A DNA stretch of 64,000 nucleotides from Septoria linicola (lineage: Eukaryota; Ascomycota; Dothideomycetes; Mycosphaerellales; Mycosphaerellaceae). Shown here piece by piece: positions 1 through 10,849 of the stretch. The notes beneath the pieces are model-generated. The model had not been told where the DNA came from. It saw only the letters and a list, made by a program, of their open reading frames with translations, and searched no databases. Position numbers and translations under genes: made by a program. Where the stretch lies: NCBI GenBank assembly GCA_024114885.1, contig CP099421.1, forward strand, positions 1 to 64,000, in the 5' to 3' direction. The stretch's first letter is position 1, and each line of letters begins with the position of its first letter.

Positions 1-151
1 CCCTAACCCTAACCCTAACCCTAACCCTAACCCTAACCCTAACCCTAACCCTAACCCTAACCCTAACCCTAACCCTAACCCTAACCCTAACCCTAACCCT
101 AACCCTAACCCTAACCCTAACCCTAACCCTAACCTAACCCTAACCCCTAAC
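1..151. repeat. Telomere, (CCCTAA)n C-rich strand
   Basis: Perfect tandem CCCTAA units run from the first base to about position 130, then a slightly degenerate end (CCTAA and CCCCTAA variants) to 151. The C-rich strand reading inward means this is the left end of a chromosome. TTAGGG is the usual telomere repeat of filamentous ascomycetes. Confidence 0.98.
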
Positions 152-360
152 AAACCGAGCCCGCCGCCTGACCTTCTACTCTAACCCCTCTCCTCTTATA
201 ACCCTAAGCTCGATCTGGTCGGTTATCGGTTGTCGGGTTATCGCGGGTTATCGCGGGTTATCGCGGGTTACTCTAACCCTAAGCGAGCTCGATATACGTA
301 ACCCTAAGGATATAAGAGACGATTAAGTCGAATAGGTAGAAGCTTCGCTCTAACCCTAAG
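152..360. repeat. Telomere-proximal repeats with interstitial CCCTAA and a 10-bp tandem repeat
   Basis: Single CCCTAA units recur near 201, 276, 301 and 352, each followed by AGN-type sequence. At 235-270 a 10-bp unit (GGGTTATCGC) is repeated three and a half times; its GGGTTA core is a permuted telomere unit on the other strand. This looks like a telomere-associated boundary before the RIP-mutated repeats begin. Confidence 0.8.
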
Positions 361-999
361 GAGGAACGAGTATCGAAGTATAACTATTATCGTAGGTAGA
401 CGTAATATATCTACAAAGTACTATACTCTACTTATAGGGAGCGCTAGAGATCTACTAGTAACTACTAGCCTCTTATTAGTAGGTATTGCTTGCCTCTATT
501 TAAGATTAAGCTTAAGAAGTTCGTTAGCTATTACCGACCTCTCCTAAGCGGGTAGTACTTCCTATAGCGAATATATGTCCTCGACTAATAAAGCCTTAAC
601 CTGACGCTCCCTATTAACTTTACTAAAACGAGTAGTATAGAATATAGTAAGGTTCTTTACTAAGACGCCTTCGAGGTAGGCCTAGATAGTAGTAGATTTC
701 ATCTATACTACCTATATATCGTCTACGGTATCCTTAGTAGACTTAGCCTCTAGGCCCTATACGATGTTAGTATATCGACTCTCTCTAAAAGTGGAATACT
801 CTACTAGGTAGTAGACTACTTTCTTATCTTATAAGTAGAATACTTACCTCCTACTTATCTTCTTCTTCTTACTTACTTCCTTCTTCTTACTTACTCTCGT
901 CTTCTTACTTACTCTCGTCTTCCCGCTTACTCTCGTCTTCCTATATATCGCCGTTACTAGAGGTCTCGCTAATAGCTACTAATTTCGCTAGTATAGTAC

Positions 1000-3900
1000 C
1001 TAAGGCTATAGCGATACTATCTTTACGTATATCGATAAGTAGGTTAGCGACTTCTCTTTCCTTCGAGGTAGGCTCGTTATTAGAAATTTCCTCTAAGTCT
1101 ATCGGATCTTCTACTACTTTCTAGGAATCTTCTTCGAGTAACTAGTCGTAGGCTACGCGGATATACGTCGATAGTTACTTTACTAATTATATAGTAGCCG
1201 CGATTACCTCTATAGGATTAAATTAGTAGATACTAAGTTATAAGTTATTTAGAGGAGTGTCTTACTAGCTAGTAAGAACTTCTACTTAAAGTAGTACTTA
1301 CCTATTCGATTAAGGTACGTAATCTTAGTAGTATCGGTTTCGAGGACGTAGTTAGTAGTACTAAAGATATATCCGATAATGTTCTTCGTGTCTATAACTA
1401 ATAGTGCTCTAGGTCGGAACTACTACTTACGCCTATTACCGGTTACTATAGAGCGGACGATAGTTATCTAGTCTCGGTTATCTAGATAGACTTAGTTAGG
1501 GGCTAATTTACTACCCTTCTATTCTTTAGATTCTAGTTAGCCTAAAAGCTCTCGAGCGACGAGATTACTATAAGTAAAACGGAATAGTTACTCTTATAGT
1601 AACAGGTTCTTAGCTCGTAAGTCTCGTACGTTAGACTATTCTTGACTTATACGAGAGAAGCGAATACCGAACATTAATCGTATTAAGCTATTAGTAAAAA
1701 CTTCTATTACCTAATCGGTTATATTAGTTTCCCGAGATCTAGAGGACTATATACTAGCCTCGAGTAATCTACTCTTAGCGTCTTTAGACTAGAACGGGCT
1801 GTCCTTAAGGATAGTATCTAGAAGATCCTTCGGTACTATCGTATTAGCGATTACTTACTTAATAAAGCGTTTCTAATACTTCGCTTAAAGATACTAGTCG
1901 ATTATCTCGTCGATAAGGAGGACTAGGACTCTTATAGCTTTAGTCTAGCCTATACGATTTTAGCGGCCTATTATTTAGATTAGAGCGTAGAGGCTAACGT
2001 AGTCTATTACGAGTTAGACGTTACTACTCTACTATAAGTTTAAAGACTCTACTATAGAGCGCGAAGATAGGATTATTACCTTTACCTCGCTATTATTAAA
2101 GAAGCGCTTAGCTAATATACGAGCGTAATTCTTGATACTAGCGCGGATAACTCGGTAGGGGATCTAGAGGAGTCGATAAGTAAACTCGGCGAGGAGATTA
2201 CTAATTAGTTCCTAGCCCTAAATAATTATACCTTAGCCCTATTCGATAATATACTTCTTAAGGAGGCCGACGAGGGCGTAGTACTTAGGCGATAGCGGGA
2301 TATACTAACTTAGGTAGCTAGTACGAGTATTCGGAAGAGGAGCCTAAGGGTTAGCCTTAATTAATATATAGTAGAAGGAGTAGCTGTCGATCTTACTAGT
2401 TTCCCTATAGTAATTATTAGTACTATATATATATATATATATAAGGAACGTACTACTAGCTAGTAGATAGACATTGCTACTACTAGCTAGTAGACTACTC
2501 TATAGAACTAACTTATAGGCTATTAATTAACTTTACGCTAGTATCGTATCGGTAGTCTAGTAAGCGTACGTTTACTAGGTTATTATAGGTTAGTACTAGT
2601 TGTCGATAGAGACTTGACGTACGACCTATCTTATCGTCTTTATCGAATACTAGGAGGCTCTTCTAGCCTAGAGCGTCGAGATAGCTACGAGCTATACCTT
2701 CGTACGTAGTAGTACCTACTATATTAGTACGTATCTCTACGTAGACAGTCGTAATAGGGAGGATCTCTATATCTAATTCTACTATCGACTTATAAGTAAC
2801 GATCTTTTAACCTTTAACTCGGCGTAACTAGGTAAGACCTAGAGTAAGTAGTATAAGGTCGAAGACTATATTTATATTACCCGTCTACGTATATTCGAAG
2901 AAGTAGTAGGGCTATAAAGCCGAGAGGTAGAGCTAGTTAGTCGATATACTACCGCCTAGGAGGCTAGGATCGACTATAGTTAGGATAGCGAAGTAGTTAC
3001 GTTAATATTATTCGTAGAAAGAGTCGCTTAGCGAACGATAGTTACGGCTATTTAGACCTTCGTAGAGCTCTTTAGGAAGGACCTTAGATAGCGATTTCTA
3101 GAAAAAGCGAAATAATACTATATCGTCGCTAACTATATTACGGAAGATAGTTACTATAACGAGCACGTACTCTATAGTAGGTTCTAGTTAATATAAGGTA
3201 TCGGTCTAGAGAGCCTATAGATTACCTAGATAATAAGCCTCGTCTATATAGATTATACTAAAGCTCTACTTATTATAGAGAAGGATCTCGTTATCTATAG
3301 ACTACGTATATAGCGAAGGATCCACGGTCTTAGCGTCGTTATTATCGTCGCTATCGCTAAGCTCTAATTCGAGGACTATAGGTTCTACTTCGAGTTCCTT
3401 GTCGACGTTAGAACTATCGTCGTCGTTATTAACCTACGCCGCGACTAGTGTCTTAGATACGTTATAGCGTATATATACTTTGCTTTTCTTAAGAATCTTG
3501 TTCTATAGCGACTAGAATATACTAAGGATAATAGTAGAAGAAGTACGTAGATCGTTAAATAATAGATTCGAGAGGTATGTCTCTAGGCCGTCTAGGTTAG
3601 TATTTAGGATACTAGTATATCCTACTATAGCTACTCCGTTAGTGTTACTACCTAGGCTATAGAATATAATAAGGCGGATATATCTCGTCGAAGAGGGGTC
3701 GTTAAACAGCTTAGTAATAGGCTCGATCTAAGCCTAGAGTATACTTAGCGAGTAGATAACGAGATAAGGGCGGTAGAGAGGCTCGGGGTTAGTAACTTTG
3801 AAGTTAGTAAGTAGCTATTCGGCCTCGTCGTCGGTAGCGTCTCCTATAGCCGTTTCTATAGCGTCTAGAAATATTAGTAAATTACGTAATAGATATAGAA

Positions 3901-5960
3901 TGATTTACTAGCTAGTAGGTAGACGTCTTAACTACTAGCTAGTAGATCGTTCTATATAACTCTTTAATAAACCGACTTACCTTTCTACTACTATCGTCGT
4001 TACTTAATTTCTCTAGCTATATAGACAACTATATATAGTACCTAGATAGTCTTACTAAGACCGATATTATCTCTAAGGATAGTATAGCGTATCTCCGATT
4101 AGAGTATTTTTATTAGCTAGGCGATACTAGCGAGTTACTAGGGCTTAAGTAGGAGCTTATCTAGTTCGACTTAGAAGTTTTCGCTAGTAATAGGGTCTAT
4201 ATTTCTAGATTCTAAGAGTATAACCTTTAGCTCAAGTATAGCGACGGACTCGTCCTATATTAGTAGTATCGCTAAGCGGGTATTTATAGTCGCGTATAGA
4301 GTAGCGAATGTTTAGGCATCGATAGTAGTATTAGAGCCGTCGACTACTCGTATAGCGGAGTCCGAGTATTCCGTATATACCTTTTAGAAGAGTCGCTACT
4401 TATTAACTAAAGATATTAGGAGAATAGTTTTAGAGCTAAGCCGATCTATATACTTAATATCGTTATATAAGTACTCGACGTCCTTACTTAATATATCTAT
4501 AATACGGATTCGGGCTTCGTCGCTTAGGTTGTCTAGGTCTAGAGCGATCGTAGAAGCGTCGACCTTAATACTATCGAACACTATAATAGTAGTACCTATA
4601 TCGTTCTACTCTTTAGTACGTATGAAATCCTTAGCGATTTCGTTAATCTCTATAAATACTATATCCGCTAGTGTTATAAGACCTTTAGCTTGTCGACGGG
4701 CTTGCTCGATAGAGTTAGTAGCTATCGAACTAGAGGTAATATAGTATACTAGCGTAATCGCCTTAGGCTAGTTAATCTTCGAGTTAGTATTAGCGCTCTA
4801 GTCTCCTATCTAATAGCTCTTCTTTCGTATAAACAGGTAGATAATATAGAAGCCCTAAAAGATGTCCTTACTATATAACGAGAACTCGTCTATAAGGTAG
4901 ATAAGTAGAGCTAGTAGCTCCTTTACTAGTATAGGTATACTATAGAAAACGGAAGATAGGTATAACTCTACCTATAATTCTTTATCTACTCGGTAGGTAT
5001 CGATAGCCTACTTTATAAGATGTATAGTATAGAGCGCGATAACAACTATATAGTACGAGAAGCTACCTCTAGTAGAGAGAGAGAGGCGAGGATTAAGGAG
5101 TAACTTATCGAAATAGTCCTAGTTAGTAGTCTCTAGGTCCTTCCTAAATAGGACTCTCTTCTTTCCGGATTCTATAATAATATCGATATAGGTATTTAGA
5201 GAGAGAACACTTAGTATTTGCCTCTCTAAGCCTTCCTATCTAAAATTATTCTATAGTTGAATTAGTACTAGAATTAGAGTATAAGTTACTTTAGTAGAAT
5301 ATACTACTAGCTAACAATACGACAATATAGACTACTAGCTAGTAGTTTATTCTACTACGTAATACGTTCTACTAAAGTGATATCGAGGAATATAGAGGTG
5401 ACTCTTACTATAAAATACTTATAGTATTCTCTTAGAGTAGGAAAAACTATACGCTATACTAATAGGAACTAATCTAGGCTATTAAGCTCTATATATCCGG
5501 CTAAGTTATCGTCTTTCTACGTAATCTATATAGCTTTAATACTATACGCAAATATACTCTAGGTTAGTATAGTAGGAGTAGGTCGAATACTCGAATCTAG
5601 AATACTCGTTAAGTCGTTTACTCGCGTCTCTACTCTACTCTTAGCTAAATCGTCGCGTGAAACTATTACGCTTAAGATATTGTCGAGCGAAGTAGTAGCT
5701 AGTCTCTTACGTAAGACCTTAGTATTTAGTCCTTACTTTTTACGTAGGGTCTACGCCTTCTTCGTAGTCGAGGTCGCGAATAGTAATAGGGCGTCGAGTA
5801 GGTCTACTACGAGGGTCTCTATAGTATCGCCGACCTTAGTTCTCTTATTTAAGAGGGTATTAGGTTCCGACTCGGAAACTTGTCTCTTACGAGGTACTAT
5901 TATATATATCTTTAGGGCTCGCTTTAAGTAGCTTCTAAGTAAATAGGAAATAACTTACTA
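1000..5960 (-). pseudogene. SNF2-family helicase gene, destroyed by RIP
   Basis: The minus strand reads as a long protein frame interrupted by TAG/TAA, as expected from RIP of CAG, CAA and TGG codons. Reading down from about 5,960: a basic stretch (PRKRQVSESEPN) near 5,900; an open piece at 4,581-4,396; a SNF2 motif I, LRDNIGLSKTI, near 4,050 (family form DxxGLGKTIQ); motif Ia, RPYLVIYSLSIL, near 3,760; an acidic linker near 3,370-3,440; motif II at 3,230-3,244, DEAYY, expected DEAHH with His changed to Tyr by CAC/CAT to TAC/TAT; and a motif V/VI-like DYRYDTSVK near 2,550 (family WWNTSVE). The about 500-residue spacing from motif I to V/VI fits SNF2 ATPases. Introns can be seen at 3,865-3,980 and probably near 2,400-2,510 and 5,260-5,380. 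The C-terminal limit below 2,400 is inferred. SNF2 proteins are ATP-dependent DNA translocases. This copy cannot be functional. Confidence 0.75.
3865..3980 (-). other. Intron in the SNF2 pseudogene, with paired palindromes
   Basis: On the minus strand the donor GTAAGT begins at 3,980; a branch-like TACTAAT and the acceptor TTTCTAG lie at the other end (3,865). The flanking sequence resumes a protein frame that leads into motif Ia. The intron carries two copies of the palindrome TACTAGCTAGTA about 30 bp apart, which could pair into a hairpin. Confidence 0.6.
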
Positions 5961-6680
5961 TATAGTAATATACTCGGAGGAGGTACGGATATAGCTAGCG
6001 AACAAATAGAGGAATAAATTACTAGCTAGTAACGCGATAGAGAGAGGAGCGGAAGTAGAAGTAGATATCGGAGGTAAGAAGAAGAAGAAGAAGAGAGAGG
6101 AAGATAGATTATTAAATATTATCGAAAGCTAGCGTAAACAAAGCGACGTTTATAGTATATATACCTATATATACGCGATAAATAAGCTAGCGATATTACG
6201 CGTAAGTAAAGGAAAGTAAAGGAATCTATAGGTAAGATAGGAAATCTCTTTATTACTACTAAATTCAGTAGTAGTAGAGGAATATACGTCTTATATCCAG
6301 ATTTATATATTAGAAATAAGCTTTTATTAAGCCCTAACCGTCGATCGTAATAGCCGGATTAGGCTTAGCTTATTAGAAGTAACTAGAATTCTACTTCTTG
6401 TACGTACGTAGAGATACCTTAGGTATTATTATATAAGCTTATAATGCCTAAGGTATTAAAATGTTTACTAGCTCTAGTTGTCTTTAATTACTAGCTAGTA
6501 GTATATTCCTCCGAAGGTACGTGCCTCTAGTAGTATATTCCTATAATAGTACCTTCCTCTAAAGATACGTTCTTCTAGAAGTATATACTAAGTATCTAGT
6601 AAGTCTATATTCCGATTACTAGCTAGTAAGGCATTCCTCGACAAGTAGTTTTAACTTACCCTTCTCTACCTAGAGGCCTA
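5961..6680. other. RIP-mutated spacer with TACTAGCTAGTA palindromes
   Basis: AT-rich sequence between two degenerate minus-strand genes. It has single copies of the palindrome (T)TACTAGCTAGTA near 6,015, 6,487 and 6,616 and a purine-rich run at 6,075-6,105. I see no coding frame here. Confidence 0.5.
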
Positions 6681-9600
6681 CGTAGACGTAGCTATCCTTC
6701 CTATTCTTCTCTTAACTAGTCTATAAACTCTAGACGTAATAGGAGCTAACTAGGTTACTAGTTCTTCTAGCCCTATATCTATATTAGCGTACTCTATATC
6801 TCTTAGTAGACGACTAAATACTATATTCGCTAACCCTACTTTATAGTTTAGGTTAAAACCTTATATATAGGATAAGGTAAGATCTAGTAGTAGTCTAATA
6901 GGTAGCCTTTTAAACGTTACTAAAACTTATACCTAAGAGTAGTACTATTATCGAGTGTCGATATACTAGTATATATCCTTTGATATAGAACTCGATATAG
7001 CTTTACTTCCTAATACTTACGACGAATACTATTATTAAAGTCGAATAGGAAGCTAACTAGAGACTATATAAGCTTGAAGTCGCTACGGTTTCCTATAATA
7101 AGGTAGATTTTGTCGTTTATAATCTCCTCGAAGTATTCTATAGACTAGCTAAGCTTGCTCTCTAGGGTAGTTTGTCGTATTCTAGGTTTGATCTCGTATT
7201 TAACTACTTCGAGGATATCCTTACGGAACTACTCGAATACTAGGTAGACTAGCTAAAGGATAATTTGACTACGAACACGCTAGTGTTTAGAGTGTTCGCT
7301 AAGCTATTAATAGGCAAGATCTGTACGCCTCGTAAGATCGAAGAAGGCGTTAACTTCGCTACTATATCGAAGGTATTAATAACGAAGGACGCTATTACTA
7401 AAAAGAATATAGTCTATAATATTAGTATAAAATTAGAGTTCTATCTAGTCGAACCGAGGCTCTATCTAAGCGTACCTGTACTTGCGTAGGGTATTACTAA
7501 AGCTAAGTCTAATCTACTTCTTTATATCTCTAGTCTCTATTATACGTTCGCGGTAGCTCTACTAGAGAGCCGATTCGTAGTAGAGTTCTATTCCTCCGAC
7601 TACGAATCGAAGATAGTAGAGGAATATAGCTATTATTTTAGTTTGCTCCTATATAATAATACCTGTTCTATAGCGAGTATAGACGACCTCGAACCTAGTA
7701 GTAAACTTGTTTAAGTTCTACTATACGAAATATAAGTACTCTTCGGTCTCGATCGGCTATACGTACGATAGGTAGTTATTAAGTATTAGCTCGAGTTCTA
7801 CGTAGTCTTCTTCGGCAAGCCGGGTTTATAACGAATAGTACGTTAACTAACTAATATAGTATTCCTCGCGTAGTCTAAATAATTTTCTATAAGAGTCCGT
7901 AAGTACTACGTAGGCTCGGCGCTTACTATATAGGTATAACTATTTAATTATATATACGTCTCGGCGGCGGCCTTTAGCCTAGCTCCGAGTAGCCTTAAGG
8001 ATTACCGGGTCGAATATAAGTTCCTCTAATCCGTCGTTAGAGAAAGGATATAGTTTCGAAGAATTAGTAACCTCCTTTATAGAACTATAGAACTAAGAGT
8101 AGATAAGTCCGCCTTTAAAGAGTTTCGATCGTCGTAGAGTAAGGCTCGTAAGATTATAGGCCTTATAAAGTAGATTCTACTCGTAGAATATCTATCTACT
8201 CCGAGGCGGCTCTCTATTATATATCTACTCGAGATACTTCTTAAGATAGTATCGTTTCTATATATAGACATATACTTACTCGTCGTAAGGATCTCGGTTA
8301 TCGGCTAGTAATTAGTAGGATTAGGTACAAATCTCTTTACTAATATTAATAAATAGGCGTTCGCGTTAGATAACGTTAAAATCGAGAACCCGCTCTAGAT
8401 ACGTCCTAAAGTTCTCTATCGTATAGAGTAACGTAGGACATATAAGACTTGTCTTAAATTATAATTTCGTCTCTTTAGCTAAAAAGAATAGTTGAGGCTC
8501 TTAGAAGTCGCGAAGTCTAGCTTCCTCCTCGATAATTTTAAGAATCTTACTCTATACCTCGCTAAGATATTCTAGGTACAGATAATAGGTAATCGCTCTC
8601 TATGTTTTATATCCTACTCCTCTAACTAAGCGATCCTCGATCTAATATACCTTACTATTAACATAGGTATATCGATACGTAGTAGGAAGATATTAAGTAT
8701 AATAGGTATTATAGAATATATAGATAGTAGGGTAGAAGATCCTGTCTAGCTAGTAGGTATATTATTCCTTAGTAAGCGAGATAAATTTCCTAGTAGCGAT
8801 AGGCATATATAGGAAGAGGACAAAAACTAATATCTCTATCGTTTCTTTAATCCTTCTAAGATAGAAGTAGAGAATATCCTAGAGTAGATTTAACTACGAT
8901 CGTAGTTGTTCCGCTTCTTGATCCTTAGTATAATAATCGGTATAGATATAAAGGTCTATACTAATATTCTACTTTAAAAGTAGTATAGGCTAGTAGCGAA
9001 TACTCTAGCGTACGAAACTAAGATATAACGTAAATCCTAAGAAACTATCGATATCGAAAGCGATATTAGCTTTAGTAGCTAGGGTCTACTCTTTATAGAG
9101 GCATATATACTTTAGAGGAGGTCTTGTTCTATTCAGCTATAAGGATATACTATAAAACATTTCCTCCTATCGAGGCGCGTTATAACGTAGAAGGTAGTCG
9201 GACGTAATTCGCGTCGGTATTCTAAATAGAGAAGGGAACGGGGCGCTTCTAAAGGCTTCTAATAGCGAATAATAGTCTATATCGCCTACTTTCTCTAAAT
9301 ATCGAAGGCGCTCTATTTTATAATCGTCTAATATATATCTATGAAATCTGCCTTATAACTACTAATATAGCTTCTTAGCTATATACTTATACGGGTCTTA
9401 TAATATATTACTACTATCGCTATCGTTATTAACTTCGCTACTCTTACTATTATCGCTACCTAACCGATCGTAGTTTCTAGCTTCGTCGTTAGGTTAGTAG
9501 GTCGTATCTTAGTCGTCGAGGCGACCTAGGCTATTAGGCCGGTCCTAGTCGTTAGCGGGATTCTAGTCGTTAGCGCGGTCCTAGTCGTTAGCGTAGTCCT

Positions 9601-10355
9601 AGTCGTCGGTACGATTCTAGTCGTTAGTACGGTTATAGTCGTCGGTACGATTCTGTTTATTAGCGCGGTCCTAGTCGTCGACGTAGTCTCCTATATTTTC
9701 GTCTTCTAGTTTATTCTCTCTATCTAGTATACTAATAGAATAGGTATAATATACAGCTTTACTACCCTCTAGTAACTAGTCGCTAGGGCTTACGACGCTA
9801 GAGCTTACGATAGTATTATCGAACTCGGCTATTCGAACCTATAGGGAGTCTATAGAGGAAGATATATCGGTAGAGTCCCGAGTTAGTAGTATACTACTAG
9901 CTCTACTAGATATAGAAATCGGACTATACGAGGGTTCTTCGATATCTCTCGGAGAAGAGTCTACCGTAGGTAGGTCCGGTACTTCTAGTAAGTTAGACTA
10001 AAGATCTACTCTATATTTATTAGATATTTTACTGTCGTAGAGATTATTACAGTCGTCGACAAGAAGGGCGCCTTCTAAAAGCTACGCGTTATTAGGATCG
10101 TCGAGAAGTAGAATATCTAGAACGTAGAGTTAGAGAGATAGCGGAGTAGGAGTTAGTTACTCTACGATTATATTAAGATAGTAGATAACAAGATTACCTT
10201 ATTATTACTAATAGGCAGTTACGGCTAAAGTACTATTCTATATAGTACGCTATAAACGTAACTATCGCTATCGTTCCTAGTCGCGCTCTCGACGTGTATA
10301 TACTACTTCGGCTACGACGTTAGAAGATAATAGACGACTACGTTTTAGAGGCATA
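6680..10355 (-). pseudogene. Long degenerate ORF with N-terminal hexapeptide repeats, family not named
   Basis: A start codon at 10,355 (MPLKRSR...) opens a minus-strand frame broken by many TAG/TAA codons. The frame wanders, so small indels are also likely. At 9,545-9,688 eight 18-bp units encode a hexapeptide of the form NDWDRA once TAG is read as ruined TGG. Further on are conserved-looking, less damaged stretches: ELRPTTFYVITRLDRRKC near 9,190, and an open piece at 8,271-8,077. Codon structure and the absence of unusual indels in these parts suggest a real former protein of about 1,000 residues or more. I do not recognise the family with certainty. Its position next to the SNF2 pseudogene, same strand, suggests the pair travels together in subtelomeres, which is inference. 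Confidence 0.5.
9545..9688 (-). repeat. 18-bp coding minisatellite, eight units
   Basis: Eight consecutive 18-bp units built on CTAGTCGTTAGCGCGGTC, with substitutions but no length change. On the minus strand each unit encodes a hexapeptide (NDWDRA-like, with TAG for the original TGG). Constant length in multiples of three supports a protein-coding origin. Confidence 0.8.
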
Positions 10356-10508
10356 TTAGAATAATATTATATCTCGAAGGCGGTAGTTAAGATACGACCT
10401 TAACTTCCTAAAAGAAAATATAGGTAGCGATATAGCTAGATTTAAGAGAATTTTACTATTACTATAGAAGGCGTATAGGTAGTATTAGGGGCTAATTAAA
10501 GTATATAG

Positions 10509-10513
10509 GGTAG
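10509..10513. repeat. Left target-site duplication GGTAG of the Copia element
   Basis: GGTAG directly precedes the 5' LTR and is repeated directly after the 3' LTR at 16,813-16,817. Five base pairs is the usual target duplication of LTR retrotransposons. Confidence 0.85.
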
Positions 10514-10791
10514 TATTAAGAATGTATCCTAGATAGTTAGTCTAGATATAGACTTCTAAGTATAGTTCTAGATACCTAAGGCATCTACCTAAGGCTTAGT
10601 AAGAGGTATATCTTGCTTCTCTCTCTTCTCTTCTTAGATAACTAACTTAATCAACTTTGTATTTGGTTCCTAGTATATTGCTACTACACTATATATATAA
10701 GTTAGTTCAAGATTGATCCCCTATTCTTCTTTACTACGCTATACCCTCCTTAATATTATATAGTATCTACAAACGCTCTTTACTTTTAACA
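10514..10791 (+). repeat. 5' LTR of the Copia element
   Basis: 278 bp, starting TATTAAGAAT (RIP form of TGTTGAGAAT, as kept in the 3' LTR) and ending TTTTAACA. It matches 16,535-16,812 along its whole length. Differences are transitions of the RIP type going in both directions, so each LTR was hit independently after insertion. Confidence 0.93.
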
Positions 10792-10803
10792 GGTTATAAG
10801 CCC
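10792..10803 (+). other. Primer binding site, half-tRNA initiator Met type
   Basis: GGTTATAAGCCC directly follows the LTR. With one TG-to-TA change reversed it is complementary to the anticodon stem-loop of initiator tRNA-Met (GGGCTCATAACC). Priming from an internal half-tRNA fragment is known for Drosophila copia and yeast Ty5-type elements. Confidence 0.7.
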
Positions 10804-10849
10804 GGGTTTATACACTAAATAGGAGCAACCTATGTTAGTACAGGTTACT

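Noticed and set aside
5680..5931. 83-codon plus-strand frame in the helicase region
   Set aside because: The opposite strand reads as the N-terminal part of the helicase pseudogene, so this is its shadow.
7265..7489. 74-codon plus-strand frame
   Set aside because: It lies opposite the degenerate minus-strand ORF and has no domain.
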